The notes under the pieces are model-generated. The model had not been told where the DNA came from, searched no databases, and saw nothing but the letters and a program-made list of their open reading frames with translations. From assembly GCA_902802985.1 (NCBI GenBank), contig CADCOE010000024.1, positions 62,001 to 126,000 on the forward strand: a stretch of DNA of 64,000 nucleotides, in the 5' to 3' direction. This document shows, one piece after another, positions 15,506 to 23,290 of the stretch (positions are counted from its first letter, which is position 1; every line of letters begins with the position of its first letter). Made by a program: the position numbers and the translations under genes. The DNA comes from an uncultured Ruminococcus sp. Its GTDB lineage: Bacteria; Bacillota; Clostridia; Oscillospirales; Acutalibacteraceae.

Positions 15506-16234
15506 ATGTACAAAAATTATATCTTTGATCTTTATGGAACATTGGTTGATATTAACACTAATGAGTATAAACCGAGTTTATGGAAAAATATGGTGAATAT
15601 TTATGCAATGAACGGGGCAAAGTATTCCGTTTCCGAATTGAAAAAGAAGTATAACCAATACGTTCAGGAACAAACTGAATTGGTTCCTGCTGAAAAATAT
15701 ACTACCAATCCCGAGCCGCAGATAGAGTATGTATTTCAAAGGCTGTTCAAGGAAAAAGGAGTAGAAGCTTCTATGGAGCTTGCTATTGCTACCGGCAAAA
15801 CCTTCAGAGCATTGTCATTGAAGTACATTCAATTATATGACGGTGTTAATGAACTTTTTGATGCTATTCAAAACCACGGAGGTAAGGCATATCTTTTGTC
15901 CAATGCACAGCGTATTTTTACTGAGCCTGAAATACGGATGCTTGGTATTTATGAAAAGTTTGAAGATGTGCTTATATCATCGGATGAAGGATGTGCCAAA
16001 CCTGATATTTATTTTTACCGTCGTATCCTTGACAAGCACGGACTTGATCCTCACGAAAGCATTATGATAGGAAATGACTATCGTACGGATATACAAGGTT
16101 CTTATAATGCGGGGATGGACTCCTTATATTTACATACCAATATTTCTCCGGAAATCAAGGGAGAATGTCCTGCAAAATACAAAATTATGAGTGGCAGTCT
16201 GATAGAAGCCAGAAAGGCACTGTTCAGCGAATAA
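15506..16234 (+). CDS. HAD-superfamily hydrolase
   Basis: 242 residues. Motif I is FDLYGTLVDI, which has Tyr in place of Gly in the usual DxDGTL (D-L-Y-G-T), so the second acidic residue is replaced. Motif II is LLSNAQ, motif III the Lys in CAKPDIYFY, and motif IV GNDYRTDIQGSYNAGM. An alpha-helical cap lies between motifs I and II. It is probably a small-molecule phosphatase of the YjjG/2-haloacid-dehalogenase-like group. The missing second Asp would fit a dehalogenase-like or atypical phosphatase active site. Substrate unknown. A terminator follows. Confidence 0.8.
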   Translation: MYKNYIFDLYGTLVDINTNEYKPSLWKNMVNIYAMNGAKYSVSELKKKYNQYVQEQTELVPAEKYTTNPEPQIEYVFQRLFKEKGVEASMELAIATGKTFRALSLKYIQLYDGVNELFDAIQNHGGKAYLLSNAQRIFTEPEIRMLGIYEKFEDVLISSDEGCAKPDIYFYRRILDKHGLDPHESIMIGNDYRTDIQGSYNAGMDSLYLHTNISPEIKGECPAKYKIMSGSLIEARKALFSE

Positions 16235-16237
16235 ACC

Positions 16238-16282
16238 AAGAACCGTTGTGGGGAACACAGTTTGTTCTCTACAACGGTTCTT
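16238..16282. terminator. Bidirectional terminator between HAD gene and pncB
   Basis: A continuous stem of about 19 base pairs (16238-16256 with 16264-16282, some G-T pairs) and a 7-base loop, located between convergent genes. Confidence 0.8.
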
Positions 16283-16305
16283 TCGATGATTACGGCATTT
16301 ATGCA

Positions 16306-17751
16306 TCAAGCTTGATTGATATTCAGCAAACGTTGTTTTTCTTCCCACAGTTCTTTTGAGAGATCGACGTAATAGGTGTGAGGATTTTCAAATCTTTTTA
16401 CTTCTTCCCAGAGTGTGCCCAACTGTGTTTGGCAGCGTTCTTTGATTTCTTCTATGGACGGTATTTGATAGATCAATTTTCCTCTGTTAAAAATATGTTT
16501 ACGGATCTTGACTGCTTTAAAGTCAGTGACGATCTTACGTTTCCATATGTGTTCCGAATCAAAAATGACGTAAGGCTTTGTATCGTCAATTTCTTCATCA
16601 AACATCGTAATTACATCAGCAATCGCTTTGTTGGTAGCACGGTCGTAAAGACGGTAAAGCTCTTTGAAGCAAGGATTGGTAATTTTTGCGACATTTTCGC
16701 TGATTTTAATTTTAGGGATTTCCTTACCGTTTTTGTTAATGGATACAACTTTATACACACCGCCGAACACAGGCTCAGAGCTGGCGGTGATCAAACGTTC
16801 GCCCACACCGAAGCTGTCGATGGGAGCACCCTGATGAAGCATATCAGCAATGATATATTCATCAAGTGAATTAGATGCGCAAATTTGGCAATCGCTGTAT
16901 CCGGCATCATCGAGCATTTTTCTTGCTTTTTTTGACAAATAGGTAATATCTCCACTGTCAATACGAATGCCTTTTGGACGGCAGCCGAGCGGCTTCAAAA
17001 TATGATCGAAAGTTTTGATAGCATTAGGAATACCTGATTTCAGGACATTGTAAGTGTCTACCAGAAGAGTGCAGCTATTGGGATAGCGTTTAGCGTAAGC
17101 GCAAAATGCTTCATACTCGCTGTCGAAGGATTGTATCCAGCTGTGAGCCATTGTACCAAGAGCAGGAATATCAAAGTCCCTGTCCGAAATGGTGCAGGCA
17201 GTACCGACACAGCCGCCGATATAAGCGGCACGGGCACCGTAAACAGCACCGTCATAACTGTGAGCACGTCTGGATCCAAATTCCATAATTCCTCTTCCGT
17301 TAGCGGCTCTGACAATCCTGTTGGCTTTTGTGGCAACAAGACTCTGATGATTAATAGTGAGCAAAATCATTGTTTCTACCAACTGTGCCTGAATAATGGG
17401 ACCTCTGACCGTGACGATCGGTTCATTGGGGAAGATAGGAGTACCTTCTTCAACGGCCCATACATCACAGGTGAATTTGAAGTTGGCAAGATAGTCAAGG
17501 AACGGTTCACTGAAAATATGTTTTTGTCTGAGAAAATCAATATCTTCGGTGGTAAATTCAAGATGGCACAGATAATCAATCACCTGTTCCAGACCTGCCA
17601 TAATAGCAAATCCTCCTTTATCGGGATTTCTGCGATAAAACATATCAAAGGTAGCGATAATATCTTTCATACCATTTTCAAAATATCCGCCTGCCATTGT
17701 CAGCTCGTAGAAGTCTGTAAGCATTGTCAGATTAATTTTATTGTAAGTCAT
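16306..17751 (-). CDS. pncB: Nicotinate phosphoribosyltransferase
   Basis: 481 residues. The enzyme joins nicotinate and PRPP, with ATP, to give nicotinate mononucleotide in the Preiss-Handler route to NAD. Family motifs: MLTDFYELTMAGGYFENGM, the catalytic-loop segment FGSRRAHSYDGAVYGARAAY with the phosphorylatable-type histidine in GTMAHSWIQSF, and the PRPP-site GIRIDSGDITYLSKKAR. It is downstream of pncA on the same strand, with a 69-base gap and a GAAAGGAAAA ribosome site, so the two are likely one operon. Confidence 0.93.
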   Translation of the reverse strand: MTYNKINLTMLTDFYELTMAGGYFENGMKDIIATFDMFYRRNPDKGGFAIMAGLEQVIDYLCHLEFTTEDIDFLRQKHIFSEPFLDYLANFKFTCDVWAVEEGTPIFPNEPIVTVRGPIIQAQLVETMILLTINHQSLVATKANRIVRAANGRGIMEFGSRRAHSYDGAVYGARAAYIGGCVGTACTISDRDFDIPALGTMAHSWIQSFDSEYEAFCAYAKRYPNSCTLLVDTYNVLKSGIPNAIKTFDHILKPLGCRPKGIRIDSGDITYLSKKARKMLDDAGYSDCQICASNSLDEYIIADMLHQGAPIDSFGVGERLITASSEPVFGGVYKVVSINKNGKEIPKIKISENVAKITNPCFKELYRLYDRATNKAIADVITMFDEEIDDTKPYVIFDSEHIWKRKIVTDFKAVKIRKHIFNRGKLIYQIPSIEEIKERCQTQLGTLWEEVKRFENPHTYYVDLSKELWEEKQRLLNINQA

Positions 17752-17820
17752 AGATAATTTTCCTTTCTGGATTAATGATAAAGGGAACTGGCTGCATCAT
17801 ACTAAGTAGTCATAGTCACT

Positions 17821-18477
17821 TTACAGAATATTTTTAACAATTTCTATACCGTTGGTGTTCATAATATAGAGAGCCATTATTTCAGCCAATTCCGGATCGT
17901 GGCTGGGAAGCGTACAGGTAGCAGTCAGTTCATAGGGGACGATAACTCTGCTGCTGATATTTCTGCGGTTAAAATCGGCTTTAAGTGCCAAGGCAAGCTG
18001 GATAACACACATATCGGTGCAGTCACCAGTAATAATAAAAGTAGTTTTTCCTGAATGAATGAGCATATCACGAAATTCCTTTTCAAGATAACCGTTAGTG
18101 GAATTTTTGCCAAATACAGTAATATGGGCATCGGCATTTTTAATTTCGTCTGTTATTTGACTTTCTAAGGTACCTTTGAGACAGTGAACAGGATAAGTCT
18201 GAAATTCGGTACTGTCATTGGTATGCATATCTGCCAAGGCAATATTGACAATGTTATTTTGTTTACATTTAACGGTAAAATCAGCAACAGACTGATTAAT
18301 AGAGAGAACCTCGGTACTTGACAAAGCACCTTCTTTAACAAACCCATTGATCATATCTACAATAATATGAACAGTGTTGTCTACATTCGGTAAAGAAATA
18401 GAATGGAGGGAAGAGAACCAGCGATAAACATTTTCAAAGTCACCAAAAAGTTCGGATAATTTTTTGTTGTGTTTCAT
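17821..18477 (-). CDS. pncA: Isochorismatase-fold cysteine hydrolase, probable nicotinamidase
   Basis: 218 residues. Catalytic triad candidates of the cysteine hydrolase family: Asp in IIVDMINGFV, Lys in VFGKNSTNGY, and nucleophilic Cys in GDCTDMCVIQ. The likely metal-site residues are in LADMHTNDSTEF (D, H). Nicotinamidases deamidate nicotinamide to nicotinate, the substrate of the adjacent pncB. Linkage is the main reason for choosing this over a generic isochorismatase. An N-terminal extension of ~35 residues before the first strand is unusual for PncA. GGGAG lies upstream of the ATG. Confidence 0.8.
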   Translation of the reverse strand: MKHNKKLSELFGDFENVYRWFSSLHSISLPNVDNTVHIIVDMINGFVKEGALSSTEVLSINQSVADFTVKCKQNNIVNIALADMHTNDSTEFQTYPVHCLKGTLESQITDEIKNADAHITVFGKNSTNGYLEKEFRDMLIHSGKTTFIITGDCTDMCVIQLALALKADFNRRNISSRVIVPYELTATCTLPSHDPELAEIMALYIMNTNGIEIVKNIL

Positions 18478-18507
18478 ACGAATGCACTCCCTTGTTCTTA
18501 TTTTTAA

Positions 18508-18535
18508 ATTGAAATTATCAATTTGATATTATCAA
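18508..18535 (-). promoter_or_regulatory. Tandem 13-base palindromic operator at the pncA start site
   Basis: TTGAAATTATCAA (18509-18521) and TTGATATTATCAA (18523-18535) differ at one base, are each near-palindromic, and repeat every 14 bases. They begin at the end of the -10 box and cover the expected transcript start. This is the geometry of a repressor site. Which regulator binds is unknown; a niacin-responsive regulator is a reasonable guess from the genes served. Confidence 0.6.
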
Positions 18536-18563
18536 TTATACACCATCTTTTTTTAAATTGCAA
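18535..18563 (-). promoter_or_regulatory. Sigma-A promoter for pncA-pncB
   Basis: On the minus strand, TTGCAA (18563-18558), 17 bases, TATAAT (18540-18535). Confidence 0.7.
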
Positions 18564-18815
18564 TAGAAAAAAGAAATTTTTCAAAGTTTTTTTAATTTTT
18601 TTATGTAATAATAAATAAATAAAAATATGTTATCATAAATAATATTTGAGTGGTTTGCCGGATAATATATAGTGAATGTTATTATTATTCTTTTTTACCA
18701 ATAAAAATAAAAGACCAAAAACTTAAACAACTATTAACCGACTTTTTTGTACAAAGTTTTGCCCTAAATTATTTTTTGGACAAATTTCAACAATAATATT
18801 CTTACATAATTGCTA

Positions 18816-18844
18816 TTGTTATTTAAAACATAATAATTTATAAT
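18816..18844 (+). promoter_or_regulatory. Sigma-A promoter for the XRE regulator
   Basis: TTGTTA at 18816-18821, 17 bases, TATAAT at 18839-18844. The start would be near 18851, about 34 bases before the ATG. Confidence 0.65.
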
Positions 18845-18884
18845 TTTAAGAGTACTACAACATATTTTTAGTGAGGTGTCATCC

Positions 18885-19139
18885 ATGAGATTGCGAAAGC
18901 AAGCACTCGGATCAAGAAATCTTATAGGAGTAAGAGTAGAAGAAGCACGTAAGAAAAAAGGAATGAAGCAGAAAGAATTGCTGGCACAGCTTCAAGTAAG
19001 AGGTGTCGATATGAATGCCTCCGGTCTTTCAAAACTGGAGGGTCAGATAAGATATGTAACAGATATTGAGCTTGTAGCACTTGCCGATATTCTTGAGGTA
19101 TCTGTTGATTATCTTTTGGGAAGAGAAATAAAAAACTAA
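18885..19139 (+). CDS. Small XRE-family helix-turn-helix regulator
   Basis: 84 residues, essentially one Cro/C1-type HTH domain: IGVRVEEARKKKGMKQKELL, then the recognition region MNASGLSKLEGQ and the closing ELVALADILEVSVDYLLGRE. There is no effector domain. ATG at 18885 follows GTGAGGTG. It is a single-gene unit with its own promoter and terminator. The regulon is unknown; the paired 13-base repeats about 110 and 140 bases upstream could be its own sites. Confidence 0.85.
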   Translation: MRLRKQALGSRNLIGVRVEEARKKKGMKQKELLAQLQVRGVDMNASGLSKLEGQIRYVTDIELVALADILEVSVDYLLGREIKN

Positions 19140-19149
19140 GATTTGTTCT

Positions 19150-19180
19150 AAGCTGTTCATTCTCGGGCAGCTTTTTTATT
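19150..19180 (+). terminator. Intrinsic terminator after the XRE gene
   Basis: AAGCTG/CAGCTT stem around a 12-base loop, followed by a T-rich run. Confidence 0.7.
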
Positions 19181-19223
19181 TTATGCAAAATAAGAAGGGA
19201 AGGTTTGATTTTAAAAGAAATTT

Positions 19224-19253
19224 TTGCTTTGAATACTTTTCTGGATATATTAT
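19224..19253 (+). promoter_or_regulatory. Possible promoter for pyrE
   Basis: TTGCTT (19224-19229), 18 bases, TATTAT (19248-19253). Moderate match, about 70 bases before the ATG. Confidence 0.35.
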
Positions 19254-19324
19254 GTATTCTCTTCTTTACAGAATGGAAAAATTATGTTATATTAATGACA
19301 GTAATCGAACTTTGGAGGGTTATT

Positions 19325-20002
19325 ATGGAAGCTTATAAACAAGAATTTATTGAGTTTATGGTAGATTGTCAAGTGTTGAAATTTGGTGATTTTGTCACTA
19401 AGAGCGGAAGGAAAACACCGTTTTTTGTCAACACAGGATTTTACAGAACAGGTGCTCAGCTGAGAAGACTGGGACAGTATTATGCCGAAGCAATCAATGA
19501 TAAGTTTGGATTGGAGTTTGATGTTCTGTTTGGACCGGCATATAAAGGTATTCCATTGTCTGTTGCCGCAACCATTGCTATCAGCGAAAAATACGGTAAG
19601 GACATTCGATACTGTTCTAACCGTAAAGAAATCAAAGATCACGGGGATAAGGGAATTCTTCTTGGCAGTCCGATCAATGATGGTGATAAAGTAGTTATTA
19701 TAGAAGATGTCACAACTGCTGGAACGTCTATCGAAGAAACACTTCCAATTATCAAGGCACAGGGAGAAATTTCTCCTGTAGGACTGGTGGTATCGGTTGA
19801 CCGTATGGAAAGAGGTCAAGGTGAAAAGAGTGCTCTCTGTGAGATAGAAGAGAAGTATGGACTCAAAACAACTGCTATCGTCACAATGGCAGAGGTAATT
19901 GAGCATTTGTACAATAAAGAATATAAAGGCAAAATCATTATTGATGATAAGCTGAAAGCAGCGATTGATAATTATTATGCACAGTATGGTGCTAAAAACT
20001 AA
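19325..20002 (+). CDS. pyrE: Orotate phosphoribosyltransferase
   Basis: 225 residues. It makes orotidine 5'-phosphate from orotate and PRPP. The PRPP-binding motif is VVIIEDVTTAGTSIEE. Other family segments are LKFGDFVTKSGRKTPFFVNT, FGPAYKGIPLSVA and the catalytic-loop region YCSNRKEIKDHGDKG. ATG at 19325 with TGGAGGG at 19313-19319 is preferred over an upstream in-frame TTG at 19205. No other pyrimidine gene is nearby. It ends in a strong terminator. Confidence 0.94.
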   Translation: MEAYKQEFIEFMVDCQVLKFGDFVTKSGRKTPFFVNTGFYRTGAQLRRLGQYYAEAINDKFGLEFDVLFGPAYKGIPLSVAATIAISEKYGKDIRYCSNRKEIKDHGDKGILLGSPINDGDKVVIIEDVTTAGTSIEETLPIIKAQGEISPVGLVVSVDRMERGQGEKSALCEIEEKYGLKTTAIVTMAEVIEHLYNKEYKGKIIIDDKLKAAIDNYYAQYGAKN

Positions 20003-20025
20003 TCGAAGCGGAAAATAAAAATAAA

Positions 20026-20055
20026 GCGAAATCAGCGGTTCTCCGTTGATTTCGC
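20026..20055. terminator. Bidirectional terminator between pyrE and ptsI
   Basis: 13-base stem (20026-20038 with 20043-20055) and a 4-base loop, flanked by a long A-rich tract on the left and a T-rich tract on the right. Confidence 0.88.
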
Positions 20056-20081
20056 CCTTTTTATTTTTATTCAGTGCTTTC

Positions 20082-21737
20082 TTAGAGTTCTTTGAGCAAT
20101 TTAGGTATCATTTCTGTATTGGTTTCACGTACTTTTGCTCTGACCTGCAAAATTTTTGAAGGAGCCATTGAAAGTTCATCTGTCTTTAGTGCCAAAAAGA
20201 ACGGAGTCAATTTAGTATCTGAAGCAAGCTCTCCGCAGACAGATACGGGTATGCCGCATTGATGAGCATTTTTAACTACCAGTTTTATCAACCTCAGAAT
20301 AGCTTTATGGTAAGGCTCATAGGAATACTCCAATTTCTGGTTGGCACGATCAATCGCAAGTGTAAATTGTGTCAGATCGTTGGTACCGATACTGACGAAA
20401 TCAACCATACTGCATAATTCGTCGGAGATAATAGCTGCTGCCGGTGTTTCAATCATTATTCCCAACTGAACATTATCATTATATTGTTTTCCCTCGGCAC
20501 GCAATTCTCTTTTCACGCTCTTAATAATTCTCTTTACATAATTTACTTCTTCGGTATTATTGATCATCGTCAGTAAAATCTTCAGTTTTCCGTAAACAGA
20601 AGCACGATATAACGCACGCAGCTGAGTTTTGAACATATCCGAATTTGCCAGACAAACACGAATTCCCCGAAATCCCATTGAAGGATTTTTTTCATTCGGC
20701 ATATCAATATAGTCAATTCCTTTATCAGCACTCAAATCTGCTGTACGAATAACGACTCCTGATTTTTTGAATTCCGTTATTACTCGTTTATATGCCTCAA
20801 ATTGTTCTTCTTCACTTGGAACGGAATTTCGATTAAGAAAAAGATACTCACTTCTGAACAATCCTACTCCATCTGCATCATTTGCCTCAACATTTTCAAT
20901 ATCTTCCAGCATTCCTATGTTAGCCGAAAGAATGATTTTTTGACCGTTTTTACTCACTGATGGAAGACCGATCTGACGTTTCAGATTGTCTCTTTGTTTA
21001 TTGTAGCGTTCTTTTTTGGCATGATACAGAGCCATCGTGTTTTTATCGGGATTGATATAGACCTTGCCCAGTTGACCGTCTACGATTGCCGTACAACCGT
21101 CAAATTCCGACAAATCTTTATCGATCTGCGTCACTGCCGGCAGTCCCATTGTCCGTGCCAGAATAGCTGTATGCGAATTAGGGGATCCGATATTTGTTAC
21201 AAATCCGATCAGCGTGTTTTTTTTCAAGCTTACGGTTTCACTCGGCATCAATTCTTTTGCTGCTATGATCATCGGCTGTTTCGACTCCGCATCTTTCTTC
21301 TGTTCCTTATTCTGCAATATTTTGATCAAGGTATTTCCGGCATCTAAAATATCCGTATATCTTGATTTCAGATATTCGTCATCCAGTCCCTTGAATATTT
21401 CTGCCAGCATCTTTGCCGTATAGCTCACAGCATACTCTGCATTCAGTTTTCTGACTTTAATGATTTCTTCTGTATTTTCGACGAATTTGGAGTCTTCCAA
21501 AATCATAATATGTGTCTGAAAGATAACCGATTCACTTTTACTAACTTGGCTGCAAGCTTCATCATACAGTTTCTGAAGCTGTATTTTCGCCATTTTCATT
21601 CCTTGGCGGTATCTTTCCAGTTCTGTCCTTACATCTTCCACTTTATATTTTTTTACATTTTCACTGACATTGACATAATGCCTAATTGTTCCGATGGCAA
21701 TTCCGGTAGATACTCCTTGTCCATACAGTTCTAGCAT
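20082..21737 (-). CDS. ptsI: Phosphoenolpyruvate-protein phosphotransferase (PTS enzyme I)
   Basis: 551 residues. EI takes phosphate from PEP and passes it to HPr. The phospho-accepting histidine is H189 in GSPNSHTAILAR, the same number as in E. coli EI. The catalytic cysteine is C501 in VCGELASD. PEP-site segments are VGLFRSEYLFLNR, MGFRGIRVCL and IMIETPAAAI. Some usually invariant glycines differ: GG becomes GS before the active histidine, and the DxGGDK element reads DLSADK. It is a single gene with AGGAGGTGATG in front; ptsH is elsewhere. Confidence 0.92.
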   Translation of the reverse strand: MLELYGQGVSTGIAIGTIRHYVNVSENVKKYKVEDVRTELERYRQGMKMAKIQLQKLYDEACSQVSKSESVIFQTHIMILEDSKFVENTEEIIKVRKLNAEYAVSYTAKMLAEIFKGLDDEYLKSRYTDILDAGNTLIKILQNKEQKKDAESKQPMIIAAKELMPSETVSLKKNTLIGFVTNIGSPNSHTAILARTMGLPAVTQIDKDLSEFDGCTAIVDGQLGKVYINPDKNTMALYHAKKERYNKQRDNLKRQIGLPSVSKNGQKIILSANIGMLEDIENVEANDADGVGLFRSEYLFLNRNSVPSEEEQFEAYKRVITEFKKSGVVIRTADLSADKGIDYIDMPNEKNPSMGFRGIRVCLANSDMFKTQLRALYRASVYGKLKILLTMINNTEEVNYVKRIIKSVKRELRAEGKQYNDNVQLGIMIETPAAAIISDELCSMVDFVSIGTNDLTQFTLAIDRANQKLEYSYEPYHKAILRLIKLVVKNAHQCGIPVSVCGELASDTKLTPFFLALKTDELSMAPSKILQVRAKVRETNTEMIPKLLKEL

Positions 21738-21788
21738 TCTACATCACCTCCTATATTTTTAGTATACTATCACCATTTTCCTATTACT

Positions 21789-21817
21789 ATTAAACATCAA
21801 AATAGGTAAAATGTCAA
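21789..21817 (-). promoter_or_regulatory. Sigma-A promoter for ptsI
   Basis: On the minus strand, TTGACA (21817-21812), 17 bases, TTTAAT (21794-21789). A nearer TATACT without a good -35 is also present at about 21760. Confidence 0.55.
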
Positions 21818-21907
21818 TATGACAAATAATCTAAATTGTATATCGGTAAAATATGGTAAATGTATAAATATTTTCAACAATTTCTTTGACAGAAAATTAT
21901 TCACCGA

Positions 21908-21936
21908 TTGACTATATTCTGCGGCTATGTTACAAT
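21908..21936 (+). promoter_or_regulatory. Sigma-A promoter for the lipoprotein at 21963
   Basis: TTGACT at 21908-21913, 17 bases, TACAAT at 21931-21936. The GGAG ribosome site is at 21951-21954. Confidence 0.75.
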
Positions 21937-21962
21937 GATAAAAAATATACGGAGATGTTTTT

Positions 21963-22835
21963 ATGAAAAAATTTCTTTCACTCCTGCTCACCGCCGCAAT
22001 GCTTTCTTTATCGTCAGGCTGTGCTGTATTCCGTACAGAAGAAGAAAGTTCTTCCGAGCGATCCGAGAATTCCGATAATCAAATTTCCTATACGGAAAGT
22101 TCTTCTTCCGACAACACCTCCACACCCGTTACGGTAGGAAATTTACTGGAAAATTCATTCGGCAAGCTATGGAAAAACAACAAGTATTATATTGATGTCA
22201 AAATGACTGTGGAGGCTTATGGAAATACAACAAGCAACTCCTCTCAGGCGGAAAGCAGCATTTATGTCTACGATTACATTATTGCTTTGGACACCCAAAA
22301 TGCTGTTGCCGGTCTTAATATGCTCAAATCAGATCAAACATTTAATCACTGTGTCATCAAAAATAATATGCTCTATAATATTGATGATACCACCAGCAGT
22401 TACACCGTTTCTCCTTACCCTGACGGTGAGGTTTATTATGCAGAACAATATACGACAGATATTTGTTTGGGACTGACAAACCATTTGTTACTGGAGGACT
22501 CGGGAAAAACGAAATATCAAAATATCGATTCCGATAAACAAGTGGATGTTGAATTTGAAAAATATCAAATTACCAGTAGTTCAGAAGCTTCTGGCAGTTT
22601 GTTGGGGGATGCTTCCGTTATTTATTACTTCAAAGACGGCGTACCTTATGCCGAAGTTATGAAAACTTCAAAGGGCAAAACAACCTTTGAATTCAGAACA
22701 GTATCTCAAAATATCAGCACAAAAGATATTTTTGATATACCGGAAAATTATTCTGCCGTTTCCGAAGAACCCTCTGCCGAAGTGTCTTCCGATTCATCGG
22801 ACAACAGTGTAGTGACGCAGTCCTTCGCCCGATAA
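21963..22835 (+). CDS. Secreted lipoprotein, paralogue of the gene at 14580
   Basis: 290 residues. Signal peptide MKKFLSLLLTAAMLSLSSGC with the lipid-attachment cysteine at residue 20. A Ser/Glu-rich linker of ~40 residues follows, then a beta-rich domain with VEFEKYQITSSSEA, VIYYFKDGVPYAEVM and KDIFDIPENYS, and a Ser-rich tail. The central pattern (FE.Y, YYF.DGVP, F.IP.NY) is shared with 14580-15326, pointing to an old duplication. It may be LolA/LppX-like. No function is known. Confidence 0.72.
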   Translation: MKKFLSLLLTAAMLSLSSGCAVFRTEEESSSERSENSDNQISYTESSSSDNTSTPVTVGNLLENSFGKLWKNNKYYIDVKMTVEAYGNTTSNSSQAESSIYVYDYIIALDTQNAVAGLNMLKSDQTFNHCVIKNNMLYNIDDTTSSYTVSPYPDGEVYYAEQYTTDICLGLTNHLLLEDSGKTKYQNIDSDKQVDVEFEKYQITSSSEASGSLLGDASVIYYFKDGVPYAEVMKTSKGKTTFEFRTVSQNISTKDIFDIPENYSAVSEEPSAEVSSDSSDNSVVTQSFAR

Positions 22836-22934
22836 AATGAATGGTTATGCTGCCAGTATTCTTGTCGCAGACATTTATCCGAAATATATCGGCGGGTAAG
22901 GATATTTTATCTCAATTTGTCCTGAATTTATCTG

Positions 22935-22963
22935 TTGACAACTACTCAAATTAGTGTTATGAT
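22935..22963 (+). promoter_or_regulatory. Sigma-A promoter for the thrS leader
   Basis: Consensus TTGACA at 22935-22940, 17 bases, TATGAT at 22958-22963. The transcript would start near 22970. Confidence 0.8.
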
Positions 22964-22969
22964 TGGTTA

Positions 22970-23250
22970 TACATAAGATCATTAAATGCGTTGAAAAGGA
23001 ACTTGATCATATAGATTATGCAGCCAGAGAACAGCGGTCGTCGGCTGAAAGCCGCTGTATGCACAGTTGATCAGGCACCGCCTTGGAGCAGTACGGCGAA
23101 CGATTTTTCCTAAGCTGTAACGTCTTGCCTGCGTTAACGGGCGTCGAGTTTTTCTCATCAGAGGGCGGTACACTGTACCGTTAAAATAGGGTGGAACCGT
23201 GGAGCATATGCCCCGCCCCTAAGTGTTATGCTTAGGGGCGGGGATTTTTT
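22970..23250 (+). promoter_or_regulatory. T-box leader of thrS
   Basis: A long leader with AGAGA and GCTGAAAGCC-type stem I elements, the T-box sequence AGGGTGGAACCGTG at 23188-23201, and a GC-rich terminator (23211-23223 with 23231-23243, followed by T6). A candidate threonine specifier ACA is at 23063-23065, opposite the AGATTA internal-loop strand. Uncharged tRNA-Thr should stabilise the antiterminator and allow thrS transcription. Confidence 0.92.
23211..23250 (+). terminator. T-box-controlled terminator before thrS
   Basis: Perfect 13-base stem CCCCGCCCCTAAG/CTTAGGGGCGGGG with a 7-base loop, then ATTTTTT. Confidence 0.92.
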
Positions 23251-23290
23251 ACGGTATCTGTCCGAATAGAACTAAACGGAGGTAATCAAA

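Larger units (their letters stand above)
18478..18884. other. AT-rich divergent intergenic region between pncA and the XRE gene
   Basis: About 400 bases without a gene. It holds the pncA promoter with two palindromes on the left, the XRE promoter on the right, and two 13-base near-direct repeats (18743-18755 and 18772-18784, TTTTTTG[T/G]ACAAA) between them. The stretch 18570-18740 shows only AT-rich sequence with no structure I could support. Confidence 0.6.

Noticed and set aside
17131-17757. 208-codon plus-strand frame inside pncB
   Set aside because: Antisense shadow of nicotinate phosphoribosyltransferase with no ribosome site or recognisable domain.
19292-19906. 204-codon minus-strand frame inside pyrE
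   Set aside because: Antisense of a clear enzyme, no ribosome site, skewed composition.
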